From: Nonomuraea longispora
Lineage (GTDB): Bacteria > Actinomycetota > Actinomycetes > Streptosporangiales > Streptosporangiaceae
Assembly (NCBI RefSeq): GCF_004348345.1
Contig: NZ_SMJZ01000002.1
Location: 50,862 to 114,861 of the forward strand
DNA length: 64,000 nucleotides
Reading direction: 5' to 3'
Part shown: one piece after another, positions 1 to 8,509 of the stretch
Layout of the letters: each line of letters opens with the position of its first letter
Numbering within the stretch: the stretch's first letter is position 1
Made by a program: the position numbers and the translations under genes
The notes under the pieces: model-generated
Told to the model about the DNA's origin: nothing
The model's database searches: none
The model's input: the letters and a program-made list of their open reading frames with translations, nothing else

Positions 1-1
1 G

Positions 2-622
2 CTGTCCCACATGCACGGCGACCACTGGGACCGGGTGGCGCGCAGGGGACTGGACAGGGCGACGCCGATCGTCACGACGAGAGCGGCGGCCGGCCGGCTG
101 CGACGCGGCGGCTTCCGGGCGAGCGTGGGGCTGGAGGAATGGCAGCAGCACGAGCTGCACGGCCCCGGCGGCACGGTGCGACTCACCGCACTGCCCGCCA
201 GGCACGCGCCGGGCCCGGCCGAGGCGCTGCTGCCGCCCGTGATCGGCACGATGCTGGAGTTCTGCAACCAGGACGAGCGCGTGGAGCTGACCATGCACAT
301 CAGCGGCGACACCCTGCTCGACCGCCGCCTCGACGCGATCCCGCGCCGCTTCCCCGACATCGACCTGGCCGTCGTGCACCTGGGCGGCACGAAGCTGCTC
401 GGCACGCTGCTGGTCACCATGGACGGCGAGCAGGGGGCCGCGTGGGTGGACCTGATCCACCCGCACACGGTAGTGCCCGTGCACTACGACGACTACACCG
501 TCTTCTCGTCCCCGCTCGACGACTTCCGCCACCACATCGAGCGGGCCGGGCTGTCGGACAAGGTCGTCTACCTGGGCAGGGGCGAGGTGCGCGAGCTGGC
601 CCCGCACCAGCTCCTGCGCTGA
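2..622 (+). CDS. MBL-fold metal-dependent hydrolase, 5' end missing
   Basis: The reading frame is already open at the window edge and reads L-S-H-M-H-G-D-H-W-D, which is the HxHxDH metal-binding motif of metallo-beta-lactamase-fold hydrolases. The start and first beta strands therefore lie outside the window. Further on are typical UlaG-like features: a conserved acidic stretch (PDIDLAVVHLGG), and a later IHPHTVVPVHYDDY segment that would supply the last metal histidine. The protein is probably cytosolic, since no signal or membrane segment is visible in the part seen. The substrate cannot be told from sequence. The gene points towards the convergent ligD-like gene and ends about 70 bases short of it. 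Confidence 0.85.
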   Translation: MSHMHGDHWDRVARRGLDRATPIVTTRAAAGRLRRGGFRASVGLEEWQQHELHGPGGTVRLTALPARHAPGPAEALLPPVIGTMLEFCNQDERVELTMHISGDTLLDRRLDAIPRRFPDIDLAVVHLGGTKLLGTLLVTMDGEQGAAWVDLIHPHTVVPVHYDDYTVFSSPLDDFRHHIERAGLSDKVVYLGRGEVRELAPHQLLR

Positions 623-693
623 CCCGTCGCCACGCGCCCGCACGACTGCACGCGGTGGACGCCGTCCGCGCCCCCCGGACAACGCGCCCGCGT

Positions 694-1701
694 CTACTCC
701 TCCTTGCCGGACCTGGCCCGGCTCGGCTGCACCCGCATCGGCTCGCCCGGCATCTTCGGGTAGTTGGGCGGGTAGGGCATGTCGCCGCGGTCGTCCTCGG
801 CGAACAGGTCGAGCAGCGGCTCGATGGAGTGGGCGCGGTCCTCGACGGCCGCGTGCACGTCGCCCAGCTCGGCGAAGCGGGCCGGCACCGTGCGCAGGTC
901 GAAGTCGCGCGGGTCGGCGTCGGCCAGCTCGTCCCAGGTGAGCGGCGTCGAGACGGGCGCGTGCGGCTTGGCCCTGACGGAGTAGGCGCTGACCACCGTA
1001 CGGTCTCTGGCGTTCTGGTTGTAGTCGATGAAGACCCGCTCGCCGCGCTCCTCCTTCCACCACGCCGTGGTCACCAGGCCGGGGTCGCGCTCCTCCACGG
1101 CCCTGGCCAGGGCGATGCCGGCGTGGCGCACCTGGATGAAGTCCCAGCGCGGCTCGATGCGCACGGCGATGTGCGCGCCGCGGTTGCCCGACGTCTTGAC
1201 GAACCCGTCCATCCCCAGGCCGGCCAGCACCTCGCGGGTGAGGAAGGCCGCCTTGCGCGCCGCGTCGAACTCGAGCCCAGGCTGTGGGTCGAGGTCGATG
1301 CGCAGCTCGTCGGGGTGCTCCACGTCGTCGGCGCGCACCTGCCACGGGTGGAAGTCGATGGTGCCGAGATTGGCGCAGTAGGCGATGGCGGCCACCTCGG
1401 TCACCAGCAGCGACTGGGCGGTGCGCCCGCTCGGGAAGGTCACCGTCACCGACCGGAGCCAGTCGGGATGCCGGGGCGGCATGCGCTTCTGGTAGATCGC
1501 GTCGGTCTGCACGCCGTCGGGGTGGCGCTTCAGGTTGGTCGGCCGGTCCTGGAGCGCCCTCAGCGCTCCCTCGCCGACGCTCACGTAATATTCCACCAGC
1601 TCCCGCTTGGTGGCGCCGATCCCAGGAAAATAGACCTTGTCTGGGTTGGTGACCTTGACGGTCCGCTCCCCCACCTCGAGTTCTATGTACGGCGATGCCA
1701 T
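694..1701 (-). CDS. ligD: Stand-alone LigD-type polymerase domain (NHEJ)
   Basis: The 335-residue protein matches the archaeo-eukaryotic primase-like polymerase domain of bacterial LigD, which adds nucleotides at broken DNA ends during non-homologous end joining. The metal-binding DxD pair is visible as R-I-D-L-D-P (Asp136, Asp138), preceded by the family's KRHPDG and GTIDFHPW segments. There is no ligase or phosphoesterase domain, so this is a POL-only form, common in actinobacteria where ligase and Ku sit elsewhere. I chose the ATG at 1701 (MASPYIELEV), because the ten-residue upstream extension has no family-like sequence. Neither Ku nor an ATP-dependent ligase is nearby in this window. 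Confidence 0.88.
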   Translation of the reverse strand: MASPYIELEVGERTVKVTNPDKVYFPGIGATKRELVEYYVSVGEGALRALQDRPTNLKRHPDGVQTDAIYQKRMPPRHPDWLRSVTVTFPSGRTAQSLLVTEVAAIAYCANLGTIDFHPWQVRADDVEHPDELRIDLDPQPGLEFDAARKAAFLTREVLAGLGMDGFVKTSGNRGAHIAVRIEPRWDFIQVRHAGIALARAVEERDPGLVTTAWWKEERGERVFIDYNQNARDRTVVSAYSVRAKPHAPVSTPLTWDELADADPRDFDLRTVPARFAELGDVHAAVEDRAHSIEPLLDLFAEDDRGDMPYPPNYPKMPGEPMRVQPSRARSGKEE

Positions 1702-2027
1702 GCCACAGAACCTACTCCCCTCCTCCGACAAGGCGGGGTGGGCCCGTCCCGGAGCCTCCTCGGTGGCGGGACCGAGGGCTCGACGGGACGGACCGCCAGA
1801 CCGTCCGCCGCCGTTCCGGGCGCTGGCGCGCCACCCGGCCGGCCGTGTCGATCCTCCGGCGGCGCCAGCACGGGCGTGGGCTGTGCCGCTCGGCGGGATC
1901 CGCGGACGATCTCACCCCTTGGCAGGAGGCGATGAACACCCCCTTGCCGACAAAGACGCGAATTCGCACCAGAATGGATGCTTCCCCGGCGGAGATCTCT
2001 TTTTGCCGGAAGTCGTACTCTGGAGAC

Positions 2028-2429
2028 ATGGACAAGGTCGTCAAGAGCGAGGCCGAGTGGCGGGCACAGTTGTCACCCGAGGAGTACCAGGTCCTCAGGG
2101 AGGCCGGGACCGAGCGCCCGTTCACGGGGGAATACGTCGACACCAAGACCGAAGGGGTCTATTCGTGCCGCGCCTGCGGTGCGGAGCTCTTCCGGTCCGA
2201 CACCAAGTTCGAGTCGCACTGTGGCTGGCCGAGCTTCTTCGAGCCGTCCGACTCGGATGCGGTGAAGCTCATCGAGGACCGCAGCCTCGGGATGGTGCGT
2301 ACGGAGGTACGCTGCGCCCAATGTGACTCGCATCTGGGGCATGTGTTCCACGGCGAGGGTTATGCGACGCCGACAGATGACCGGTACTGCATCAACTCGA
2401 TCTCCCTTACCCTTGTACCCAAGGGGTGA
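2028..2429 (+). CDS. msrB: Peptide-methionine (R)-S-oxide reductase MsrB
   Basis: MsrB reduces the R epimer of methionine sulfoxide in proteins, with thioredoxin as usual electron donor. The 133-residue product has the complete family pattern: zinc-binding pairs Cys47/Cys50 and Cys96/Cys99, the CGWPSF segment with a possible resolving Cys65, the HLGHVF motif, and catalytic Cys121 in R-Y-C-I-N-S. The ATG at 2028 is preferred because the family begins here (MDKVVKSEAEW); upstream sequence in frame is low-complexity and unrelated. It reads alone, followed after 50 bases by a tiny Cys-pair gene on the same strand that might be cotranscribed. Confidence 0.95.
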   Translation: MDKVVKSEAEWRAQLSPEEYQVLREAGTERPFTGEYVDTKTEGVYSCRACGAELFRSDTKFESHCGWPSFFEPSDSDAVKLIEDRSLGMVRTEVRCAQCDSHLGHVFHGEGYATPTDDRYCINSISLTLVPKG

Positions 2430-2479
2430 TCGGATCACGACAGTGCGTGCCGATCGCCTCCACGGGGTAGGAGAATCGT

Positions 2480-2587
2480 GTGCGTCTTGTCCATCTTCGC
2501 CACCGCTGGGTGACGATCGAGACCATCGGACGCGTGGTGACGCAGCGGTGCGAACGGTGCGCCAAGACCCGGGTGCGGGTCCGCTAG
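2480..2587 (+). CDS. Small 35-residue protein with a CxxC pair
   Basis: A 36-codon frame starts at GTG 2480 and has a good Shine-Dalgarno (GGGTAGGAG) six bases upstream. The product begins with a His/Arg-rich stretch containing R-H-R-W-V-T and ends with C-E-R-C-A-K-T-R. Very short actinobacterial proteins with an HRW segment followed by a CxxC pair are common, and are usually called hypothetical. A single CxxC could be half of a zinc site completed by the N-terminal histidines or by dimerisation (inference). It follows msrB by 50 bases and could share its transcript. It is too short for most gene finders, and the case rests on the ribosome site and the pattern. Confidence 0.55.
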   Translation: MRLVHLRHRWVTIETIGRVVTQRCERCAKTRVRVR

Positions 2588-2599
2588 CCCGGCGCCCGC

Positions 2600-3478
2600 T
2601 CAGCCCGGGGCCGGATAGGTGATCCGGCAGCTGGTGTCGGAGGGTCCCAGGATGTTGGCCAGCACCGGGTTGCCGTTCTCCCCGAACTCCGCCTGCACGA
2701 ACACCACGGGGCGGTCCACCCCCCGGGCGCGCAGGTAGGCGAGGCCGCGCTCGCAGAGCGTAAGGGCGGTGGCGGAGTTCCCCGCCGACTCCGGCAGATC
2801 CGTGTAGATCCGCAAATATCCGCCGACCATGCGGATGTCCTTGAGCCGCTTCAGCGCCTTGTCGTCCGCGCCCCAACGCGTACGGAAGAACTCCGCCGCC
2901 TCGCGGTCCGTGTGCCGCGACGGCCCGTCGGCGCGGTGCCCCGCGGTGTCACCCGTCTCCGGGTCGCCCGCCACGTCGGCGCCCGCCACGTCAGGGTCGC
3001 CCGTGCCCGCCACCAGCCCCGGCTCGGCAGCCTCCGGGCTCGCGGCTCCCGCTTCGCGACCGGCGGCGCCGGTGGCCCTGGGCCGCGCGGGCGTGCGTAC
3101 CTCACGTGAGGTGACCCGCGCGCCGGCCTCCGCGGTCGCGCTCGCCCCCGCGCCGGACCGGCCGGGCGACGAGCCGCTTCCCCGTTCCACGGTCGTCCGC
3201 GTGGATGGTGGCGTGGGGCCGTCCGCGGCGGTGGACGGCCCGGCGGAAATGGCGGTCAGCGCGCCGCCGAAGGCCTGGTTGACAGCGAGCAGCGCGGCGG
3301 CCCCCAGCGTGATCGCGCCCGCCAGCAGCCCGCGCCTGTGGGTGCGGCGCCGGTGGCGCAGTCCGCGCCTGCGGACCGCCCGGTGCCCGGGTCGACTCCA
3401 AGCGTGTCGGCTCCGGGCGTGCGCCGCCGCGTGACGGCCGGCCGCGCGCCGCCGGCCGGACCTGCCCGACTCGTCCAC
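2600..3478 (-). CDS. Membrane-anchored protein of unknown function
   Basis: The 292-residue product has an Arg/Gly/Ala-rich cytoplasmic N-terminus. One membrane segment follows near residues 50-70 (LLAGAITLGAAALLAVNQAF). Then comes a long Ala/Gly/Pro/Thr/Asp-rich extracytoplasmic linker of about 130 residues, and a compact C-terminal domain of roughly 90 residues (from REAAEFFRTRWG to SDTSCRITYP). The C-terminal part has one pair of cysteines, which could form a disulfide. I do not recognise the domain. The GTG at 3478 is preferred because it follows a GGGAGGCGGG ribosome site. The layout fits a protein that displays a small domain on a flexible stalk outside the membrane. Confidence 0.7.
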   Translation of the reverse strand: MDESGRSGRRRAAGRHAAAHARSRHAWSRPGHRAVRRRGLRHRRRTHRRGLLAGAITLGAAALLAVNQAFGGALTAISAGPSTAADGPTPPSTRTTVERGSGSSPGRSGAGASATAEAGARVTSREVRTPARPRATGAAGREAGAASPEAAEPGLVAGTGDPDVAGADVAGDPETGDTAGHRADGPSRHTDREAAEFFRTRWGADDKALKRLKDIRMVGGYLRIYTDLPESAGNSATALTLCERGLAYLRARGVDRPVVFVQAEFGENGNPVLANILGPSDTSCRITYPAPG

Positions 3479-3634
3479 CCCGCCTCCCTGCCCGGACCCG
3501 CACGGATCCGCCGATGGGACGTACCGGCCCCGCGCACGCCCGACGAACTGGGGTTTTCCCTGATTGTGACAAGGCGGCCCGTGCAAAACAGGTGGATCGC
3601 CGACTCGGGTCTTGATCTTTTCCGGCGGGCGCGT

Positions 3635-4336
3635 TCAGGGAAGGGCGGCGACGAGCTCCTGCACCGGCTTGCGGGCCCCGGTGTAGAACGGGATCTCCAC
3701 CCGGGTGTGCCTGCGGGCCTTCGCGCCGCGCAACGTGCGCATCAGGTCGACGATCCTGTGCAGTTCGTCGGCCTCGAACGCCAGCATCCACTCGTAGTCG
3801 TTGAGCGAGAAGCACGCCACCGTGTTGGCCCGCACGTCGGGATAGTCGCGCGCCATCCTGCCGTGCTCGGCCAGCATCGCCCGCCGCTCGGAGTCCTCCA
3901 GGAGATACCACTCGTACGAGCGGACGAACGGGTAGACGCTCACGTAGGCCCGCGGCTCCTCCTCGGCGAGGAAGGCCGGGATGTGCGACTTGTTGAACTC
4001 GGCCGGCCGGTGCAGCGCCATCGCCGACCAGACCGGCCTGCTGTGCCGGCCGAGCGCGGTGCGGCGGAACCCGGCGTAGACGTCCTGGAGGTCCTCGGGC
4101 GTGGGCGCGTGCCACCAGAACATGTAGTCGGCGTCGGCCCGGAAACCCGACACGTCGTAGACCCCCCTGGTCACGACGTCCTTCCCGGCCGCCTGGTCGA
4201 GCAGCTCGGTGACCTCGCGCGCGAGGCCGTCGCGGTCGCTCGGGCACGGCCCGGTCGCCTGGAAGACCGACCACATCGTGTAACGGATCACCTGGTTGAG
4301 ATCGCGGGCCTTGAGCCGCGCGGCGCCCTCTGTCAT
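3635..4336 (-). CDS. hemQ: Coproheme decarboxylase HemQ (ChdC)
   Basis: HemQ turns coproheme into haem b, the last step of the coproporphyrin-dependent route used by Gram-positive bacteria. The 233-residue protein belongs to the chlorite-dismutase-like family. With the ATG at 4336 as start, His118, Tyr135 and His158 fall on the positions reported for actinobacterial ChdC (distal His118, reactive Tyr135, proximal His158), which supports both the identity and the start. An alternative ATG at 4345 overlaps the hemG stop but has a ribosome site only one base away. The gene follows hemG directly and the two are very probably translationally coupled. Confidence 0.95.
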   Translation of the reverse strand: MTEGAARLKARDLNQVIRYTMWSVFQATGPCPSDRDGLAREVTELLDQAAGKDVVTRGVYDVSGFRADADYMFWWHAPTPEDLQDVYAGFRRTALGRHSRPVWSAMALHRPAEFNKSHIPAFLAEEEPRAYVSVYPFVRSYEWYLLEDSERRAMLAEHGRMARDYPDVRANTVACFSLNDYEWMLAFEADELHRIVDLMRTLRGAKARRHTRVEIPFYTGARKPVQELVAALP

Positions 4337-4341
4337 GGTCC

Positions 4342-5745
4342 TCATTCTCCTCGCAGTGACAGGTGGTCCAGAATCTGGGCGGCCGCCGTACGCGCGGCGC
4401 CGACGCACGCCGGGACGCCGATGCCGTCGTAGGCCGCGCCGCACACGGCCAGCCCGGGCTGCACGGCCACCGCCGAGCGCACCCTGGCCACCCGGTCGAG
4501 GTGGCCCACGTTGTACTGCGGCAGCGCGCCTCCCCAGCGCGTCACCCGGCTGTCCACGGGCAGCCCGCGCACGCCCATCACGTCGCCCATCTCGGCCATG
4601 GCCAGCGACACCAGCTCGGTGTCCTCGCGCTGGAGCAGGTGCTCCTCGCCGATCCTGCCGATCGAGCAGCGCAGGATCACCAGGTCTCTCGCCAGGTGGG
4701 GCCACTTCACCGAGCTGAACGTGACCGCCTTGACCGGCCGGCCCTCCACGGGCGGCACCAGGTAGCCGCTGACGGCGGGCGGCTCGGGGAAGGCGTCGAC
4801 CGGGTAGGCGAGCGTGACGACGGCCATGCTGGCGTAGTCGATCCTGGCCAGCTCGTTCGCCGCCTTGGGCGCCTCGTGCCCGAGCAGCCGGCTCGCCGCG
4901 GGCCCCGGCACGGCCACGATCACCGCGTCCGCCTCGATGGCCTCGGGCCTTGGCACGGGGCCCGTCACGAGCCGCCAGCCGTGCTCCGTCCTGTGCAGTT
5001 CGCGGGCGGTCACACCGGTCCTGACGTCGGCGCCGGACGCCTTCGCGACCGCCTCGGGCAGGCCGCCGACGCCGTTCTTGAGCGAGGTGAAGACGGGCCC
5101 CGCGTCCTTCGGCGCGTCCTCGACGAGCTGCCGGGCCGCGGACAACAGCGAGCGCTCAGAACGTGCCACGGCCGCCACGCGCGGCATCGTGGCCTCCAGC
5201 GACAACATGTCGGAACGGCCCGCGTACACGCCTCCGAGCAGCGGCTCCACCAGCCGCTCCACCACCTCCGAACCCATCCTGGCCCGGATGTAGGCGGCCA
5301 CCGACACGTCGGTGCGCACCAGGGTGGGCGGCAGGAGTTGGTCGAGCGGCACGCGCAGCAGCCCGCCGGGCGAGACGATGCCGGACCTCGCCAGCTCGGC
5401 CAGGTCCGACGGCACGCCCATGACCTGGCCCTTCGGCAGGTGACGCAGCGTGCCCCTGGTGTAGACGGCCGAGCGCGTCGTGCCGGGGAACACCAGCTCC
5501 TCACCGAGCCCGACCGCCCTGGCCAGCTCGGCGCCCTCGGGCCGGCGGGCCAGCATGGCCTCCGCTCCCGCGTCGACGCTGACCCCGGCGACCTCCGAGG
5601 CGTACAGCTTGCCGCCGATGCGCGGCGAACCCTCGAGGACCGTCACCTTCACTTGCTCGCCGGCGCCCTGGCGGAGGTGCCAGGCGGCGGCCAGACCGGA
5701 GATCCCGCCACCGACCACGACCACGTGCGTCCTGTTCCCTTCCAC
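4342..5745 (-). CDS. hemG: Protoporphyrinogen/coproporphyrinogen oxidase HemG (HemY/CgoX type)
   Basis: This FAD enzyme oxidises coproporphyrinogen III to coproporphyrin III in the Gram-positive haem pathway. The 467-residue product starts with an FAD-binding dinucleotide fold ([17 protein letters not shown]). Family segments follow, such as [11 protein letters not shown] and, near the end, [17 protein letters not shown]. The GTG at 5745 is chosen because GGGAGGC lies just upstream and the FAD motif must sit near the N-terminus. The longer in-frame extension is Pro/Arg-rich noise. It is the first gene of the hemG-hemQ pair. The ferrochelatase needed between these two steps is not in the window. 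Confidence 0.95.
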   Translation of the reverse strand: MEGNRTHVVVVGGGISGLAAAWHLRQGAGEQVKVTVLEGSPRIGGKLYASEVAGVSVDAGAEAMLARRPEGAELARAVGLGEELVFPGTTRSAVYTRGTLRHLPKGQVMGVPSDLAELARSGIVSPGGLLRVPLDQLLPPTLVRTDVSVAAYIRARMGSEVVERLVEPLLGGVYAGRSDMLSLEATMPRVAAVARSERSLLSAARQLVEDAPKDAGPVFTSLKNGVGGLPEAVAKASGADVRTGVTARELHRTEHGWRLVTGPVPRPEAIEADAVIVAVPGPAASRLLGHEAPKAANELARIDYASMAVVTLAYPVDAFPEPPAVSGYLVPPVEGRPVKAVTFSSVKWPHLARDLVILRCSIGRIGEEHLLQREDTELVSLAMAEMGDVMGVRGLPVDSRVTRWGGALPQYNVGHLDRVARVRSAVAVQPGLAVCGAAYDGIGVPACVGAARTAAAQILDHLSLRGE

Positions 5746-6121
5746 GCCTCCCGACGCTACCGCCTGACGGCACCGCCCACCCGCCCGGGTAGGGGGACAA
5801 CACAGCGAATCGGGGAGTGACGCCCCGGCCATGGGCTCCGCCCAGGCCCGGCCCGAGCAGCACGACGCCCGCCGGTCCCCAGAGCAGTCCACCGAGCGGT
5901 CCGGCTCGCAGGCGGACGGTGACGGCGTCGTCTCCGGCGTGACCGGTGCTGCCGTGGGTGGTCGCCCCGCTTCCGCTCGTCCTCCTGGTGGTCTATCTGG
6001 TACGCCGTGACCGCGCCGCGCGTACCCACGTCGTGTCCCCTCCCCGGGCCCGAAACCCGGCGGCCCGGACCCCACGGCCGCCTGAACAGCCGCCGGCTTG
6101 TCAGCTGTGGGGTGGGGCGGG
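5746..6121. other. Non-coding or decayed 376-base gap between hemG and hemE
   Basis: No gene here can be supported with confidence. On the plus strand, codons from the ATG at 5831 to about 5945 show very strong third-position GC. The bias then moves to the next frame, where GTG 5946 opens a membrane-like segment (VLPWVVAPLPLVLLVVYLVRR). No good ribosome site precedes either start. The minus strand also has an open frame over part of it. This could be a frameshifted small membrane-protein gene, or chance. Confidence 0.4.
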
Positions 6122-7147
6122 TCAGGCCGCGCCGGATTCGTGGACGAGGTCGGTGAGGCGTCTGAGCTGGTGGGGGTCGGTCGAGGGCAGGACGCCGTGC
6201 CCGAGGTTGAACACGTGCCCCTCCGCCGCGCGCCCGCGCCGCAGCACGTCGCGGGCCTTGCGTTCGACGACGTCCCACGGCGCGAGCAGGATCGCGGGGT
6301 CGAGGTTGCCCTGCAGCGCCCTGCCGGGCCCGACCCGGCGGGCGGCCTCGTCGAGCGGCACCCGCCAGTCGACCCCCACCACGTCGGCCCCCGCCTCGCC
6401 CAGCACGCCCAGCAGCTCGCCGGTGCCCACGCCGAAGTGGATGCGGGGCACGTCCTGGACGCCTTCGAGAATGCGCCGGGTGTGCGGCAGGACGAACTCG
6501 CGGTAGTCGTCCGGCGCCACCGCCCCCACCCAGGAGTCGAAGAGCTGCACGGCCGAGGCGCCCGCCGCGATCTGGATGCGCAGGTGTTCCAGGACGATGA
6601 CGGACAGGCGCTCCATGAGGGCGTGCCACAACTCGGGCGCGCCGTACATCATGGCCTTGGTCTTGTCGTGGTTCTTCGACGGGCCGCCCTCGATCAGGTA
6701 GGAGCCGAGGGTGAAGGGCGCGCCGGCGAAGCCGATCAGCGGCGTGCCGCCCAGTTCTCCGGTGAGCGCCTGGACGGCCTCGGTGACGTAGGGCACGTCG
6801 CCGGGCTCCAGCGGGCGCAGCGCGTCGAGGTCCTTGGCGTCGCGGACGGGGTCGGCCACGACGGGACCGACGCCCGGCTTGATGTCGAGGTCGATGCCGA
6901 TGGCCTTGAGGGGGACGACGATGTCGCTGAAGAAGATGGCCGCGTCCACGCCGTAGCGGCGGACCGGCTGCATGGTGATCTCGACGATCAGCTCGGGCGT
7001 CGCGCACGCGGTGAGCATGGGCACGCCCTCGCGGACCTTGAGATATTCCGGCAGCGAGCGCCCGGCCTGGCGCATGTACCAGACCGGTGTGTGCGGGACG
7101 GGCTGACGGCGGCAGGCACGCAGGAACGCTGAGTCGGCGAGGTTCAC
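6122..7147 (-). CDS. hemE: Uroporphyrinogen decarboxylase
   Basis: HemE removes the four acetate carboxyls of uroporphyrinogen III to give coproporphyrinogen III, feeding HemG and HemQ encoded just downstream. The 341-residue protein has the N-terminal [10 protein letters not shown] motif, the [12 protein letters not shown] segment with the key aspartate, LFDSWVGAV, and the C-terminal FNLGHGVLP signature. The GTG at 7147 follows a G-rich ribosome site (TTGGGG), and gives the normal family length; the in-frame extension up to 7297 is not family-like. A 376-base gap to hemG means cotranscription is possible but not certain. Confidence 0.95.
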   Translation of the reverse strand: MNLADSAFLRACRRQPVPHTPVWYMRQAGRSLPEYLKVREGVPMLTACATPELIVEITMQPVRRYGVDAAIFFSDIVVPLKAIGIDLDIKPGVGPVVADPVRDAKDLDALRPLEPGDVPYVTEAVQALTGELGGTPLIGFAGAPFTLGSYLIEGGPSKNHDKTKAMMYGAPELWHALMERLSVIVLEHLRIQIAAGASAVQLFDSWVGAVAPDDYREFVLPHTRRILEGVQDVPRIHFGVGTGELLGVLGEAGADVVGVDWRVPLDEAARRVGPGRALQGNLDPAILLAPWDVVERKARDVLRRGRAAEGHVFNLGHGVLPSTDPHQLRRLTDLVHESGAA

Positions 7148-7534
7148 CCCCCAAGCGTGCCACGACGGGGCACCGGTCCGGCCGGCAGGAGGGCGTACGG
7201 CGTGAGGCGGCGTACGGAGTGGTTCTGTGCCGGGTGACGGATTCCACGACACGACACGAAGCGACCGTGTCGGAAAAACATCCATTGGACCTAGCAAATC
7301 ATGATCAGATAGCCAGATGAAGGTTTACCGGTCCGCTCGGCGCGGCATCCCACTCGGGTCGAACACACCCCATGCCCACCCAGAGAGCCGGTCTCGACTG
7401 AGCCAAATGTTCGCCAAGCAACCGCGCGGCATCGATTCAGCGACCACTTTCAGGACACGCCGAGCGCGTTGCGGGGAAATGTGAGCGGCTCGTGCCAACG
7501 TCGGAGCCACAACCCGAAGAAAGGCCCCGCTTCG
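7148..7534. other. Divergent intergenic region with an AT-richer patch
   Basis: This 387-base stretch separates leftward hemE from the rightward zinc-ribbon gene and must carry promoters for both. Bases around 7255-7320 are noticeably AT-richer than the surroundings. On the minus strand an open frame (7690 to 7325) reads a helix-like stretch (ISPQRARRVLKVVAES) with only moderate GC at third positions. It overlaps the better-supported zinc-ribbon gene and lacks a convincing start, so I do not call it; it may be a decayed remnant. Confidence 0.4.
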
Positions 7535-7756
7535 ATGACTCGTGCGATGCCCGCGTTGTGGAGTTTCCCAGAGCGCCGCAGTGAGTGTTGCCCGTCCTGT
7601 GCCGGTGTGCGCCCGTTCGAGCAGCCACCGTGTGCCGACGGGCACGAGCAGGGCGAGTGCCCCGAGTGGGCCTGCGCCGGGTGCGGCCACGCGATCCTGC
7701 TCGGCTCCGCCGAGTCCACCCGGCCCGTTCGCCAGCCTGTTACGGCAGCGGCTTGA
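7535..7756 (+). CDS. Small zinc-ribbon-like protein
   Basis: The frame from ATG 7535 encodes 73 residues with strong third-position GC. It carries two cysteine pairs spaced like a zinc ribbon: C-C-P-S-C near residue 25 and W-A-C-A-G-C near residue 51. Between them are conserved-looking acidic segments (CADGHEQGECPEW) with extra Cys and His. A GAAAGG ribosome site lies about ten bases upstream. Such short cysteine-rich proteins usually bind one zinc ion and act in protein or nucleic-acid contacts, but no specific role can be given. It ends 60 bases before the DUF3000 gene on the same strand. Confidence 0.6.
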   Translation: MTRAMPALWSFPERRSECCPSCAGVRPFEQPPCADGHEQGECPEWACAGCGHAILLGSAESTRPVRQPVTAAA

Positions 7757-7816
7757 TCACTAAAGATGAGCACCCCCGTGGTCCCCTTCCGCCCGTCTTC
7801 GACCTACGCTTCGGCT

Positions 7817-8398
7817 ATGACACTCGGTGACCAACCACCGCCCCCCGCCGAGTTCACGCGCGCGGCGGAGAGTCTGCGGCTGTGCGAGGTCCGGCCGGAG
7901 ATCGAGCTCGAGGACCTGCCCGCGCCGCAGCGGCTGGCCCCCTACTCCGCCGCCATCGGCGCCTCGGTCTACCGCGACGACGACGAGCTCGCCGTGGGCC
8001 GACTGATCCTGCTCTACGACCCCGACGGCCAGCGCGGCTGGGAGGGCCCGTTCCGCCTGGTCGCCTACGTCAGGGCCGACATGGAGCCGGAGATCACCTC
8101 CGACCCGCTGCTCGGCCCCGTCGTCTGGAGCTGGCTGACCGAGGCGCTCGACGCCTACCAGGCCGGCTACTCCGCCGCCGGCGGCACGGTGACGCGAGCC
8201 GTGTCCGAGGGGTTCGGCAACAAGGCCGACGACCCGGTCACGACCGAGCTGGAGCTGCGGGCCTCGTGGTCGCCGGCGCAGGAGGACCTCTCCGGCCATG
8301 TCGCCGCCTGGTGCGACCTGATGTGCCTGGCTGCGGGAATGCCACCGCTCCCGCCCGACGTGGCCGCGCTGCCCCGCCGACATGACGACCAGACATGA
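7817..8398 (+). CDS. DUF3000 family protein
   Basis: The 193-residue product matches the actinobacterial DUF3000 family, known for sitting between hemE and an RNase D gene, exactly as here. Characteristic segments are FTRAAESLR near the N-terminus, LILLYDPDGQRGWEGPFRLVAYVRAD in the middle, and VWSWLTEALDAY. It is rich in acidic residues, has no signal or membrane segment, and is probably cytosolic. Its function is unknown. The ATG at 7817 (MTLGDQ) is preferred over the GTG-like upstream start at 7766, because the added residues are not family-like. Confidence 0.85.
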   Translation: MTLGDQPPPPAEFTRAAESLRLCEVRPEIELEDLPAPQRLAPYSAAIGASVYRDDDELAVGRLILLYDPDGQRGWEGPFRLVAYVRADMEPEITSDPLLGPVVWSWLTEALDAYQAGYSAAGGTVTRAVSEGFGNKADDPVTTELELRASWSPAQEDLSGHVAAWCDLMCLAAGMPPLPPDVAALPRRHDDQT

Positions 8399-8509
8399 GG
8401 CGCGCTCCGACGCCGGCCCGACCGGGCACGCACCACGTTTCCCCGCCTCGCTACGCTGGAATGCGCTTCCTCTCCGGCTGTGGGTCGGAGTAGCCACGGA
8501 AAAGGTCGA

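Noticed and set aside
7325..7690. Leftward 121-codon frame with a helix-like stretch upstream of the DUF3000 gene
   Set aside because: Third-position GC is only moderate, no ribosome site is visible and it overlaps the better-supported zinc-ribbon gene.
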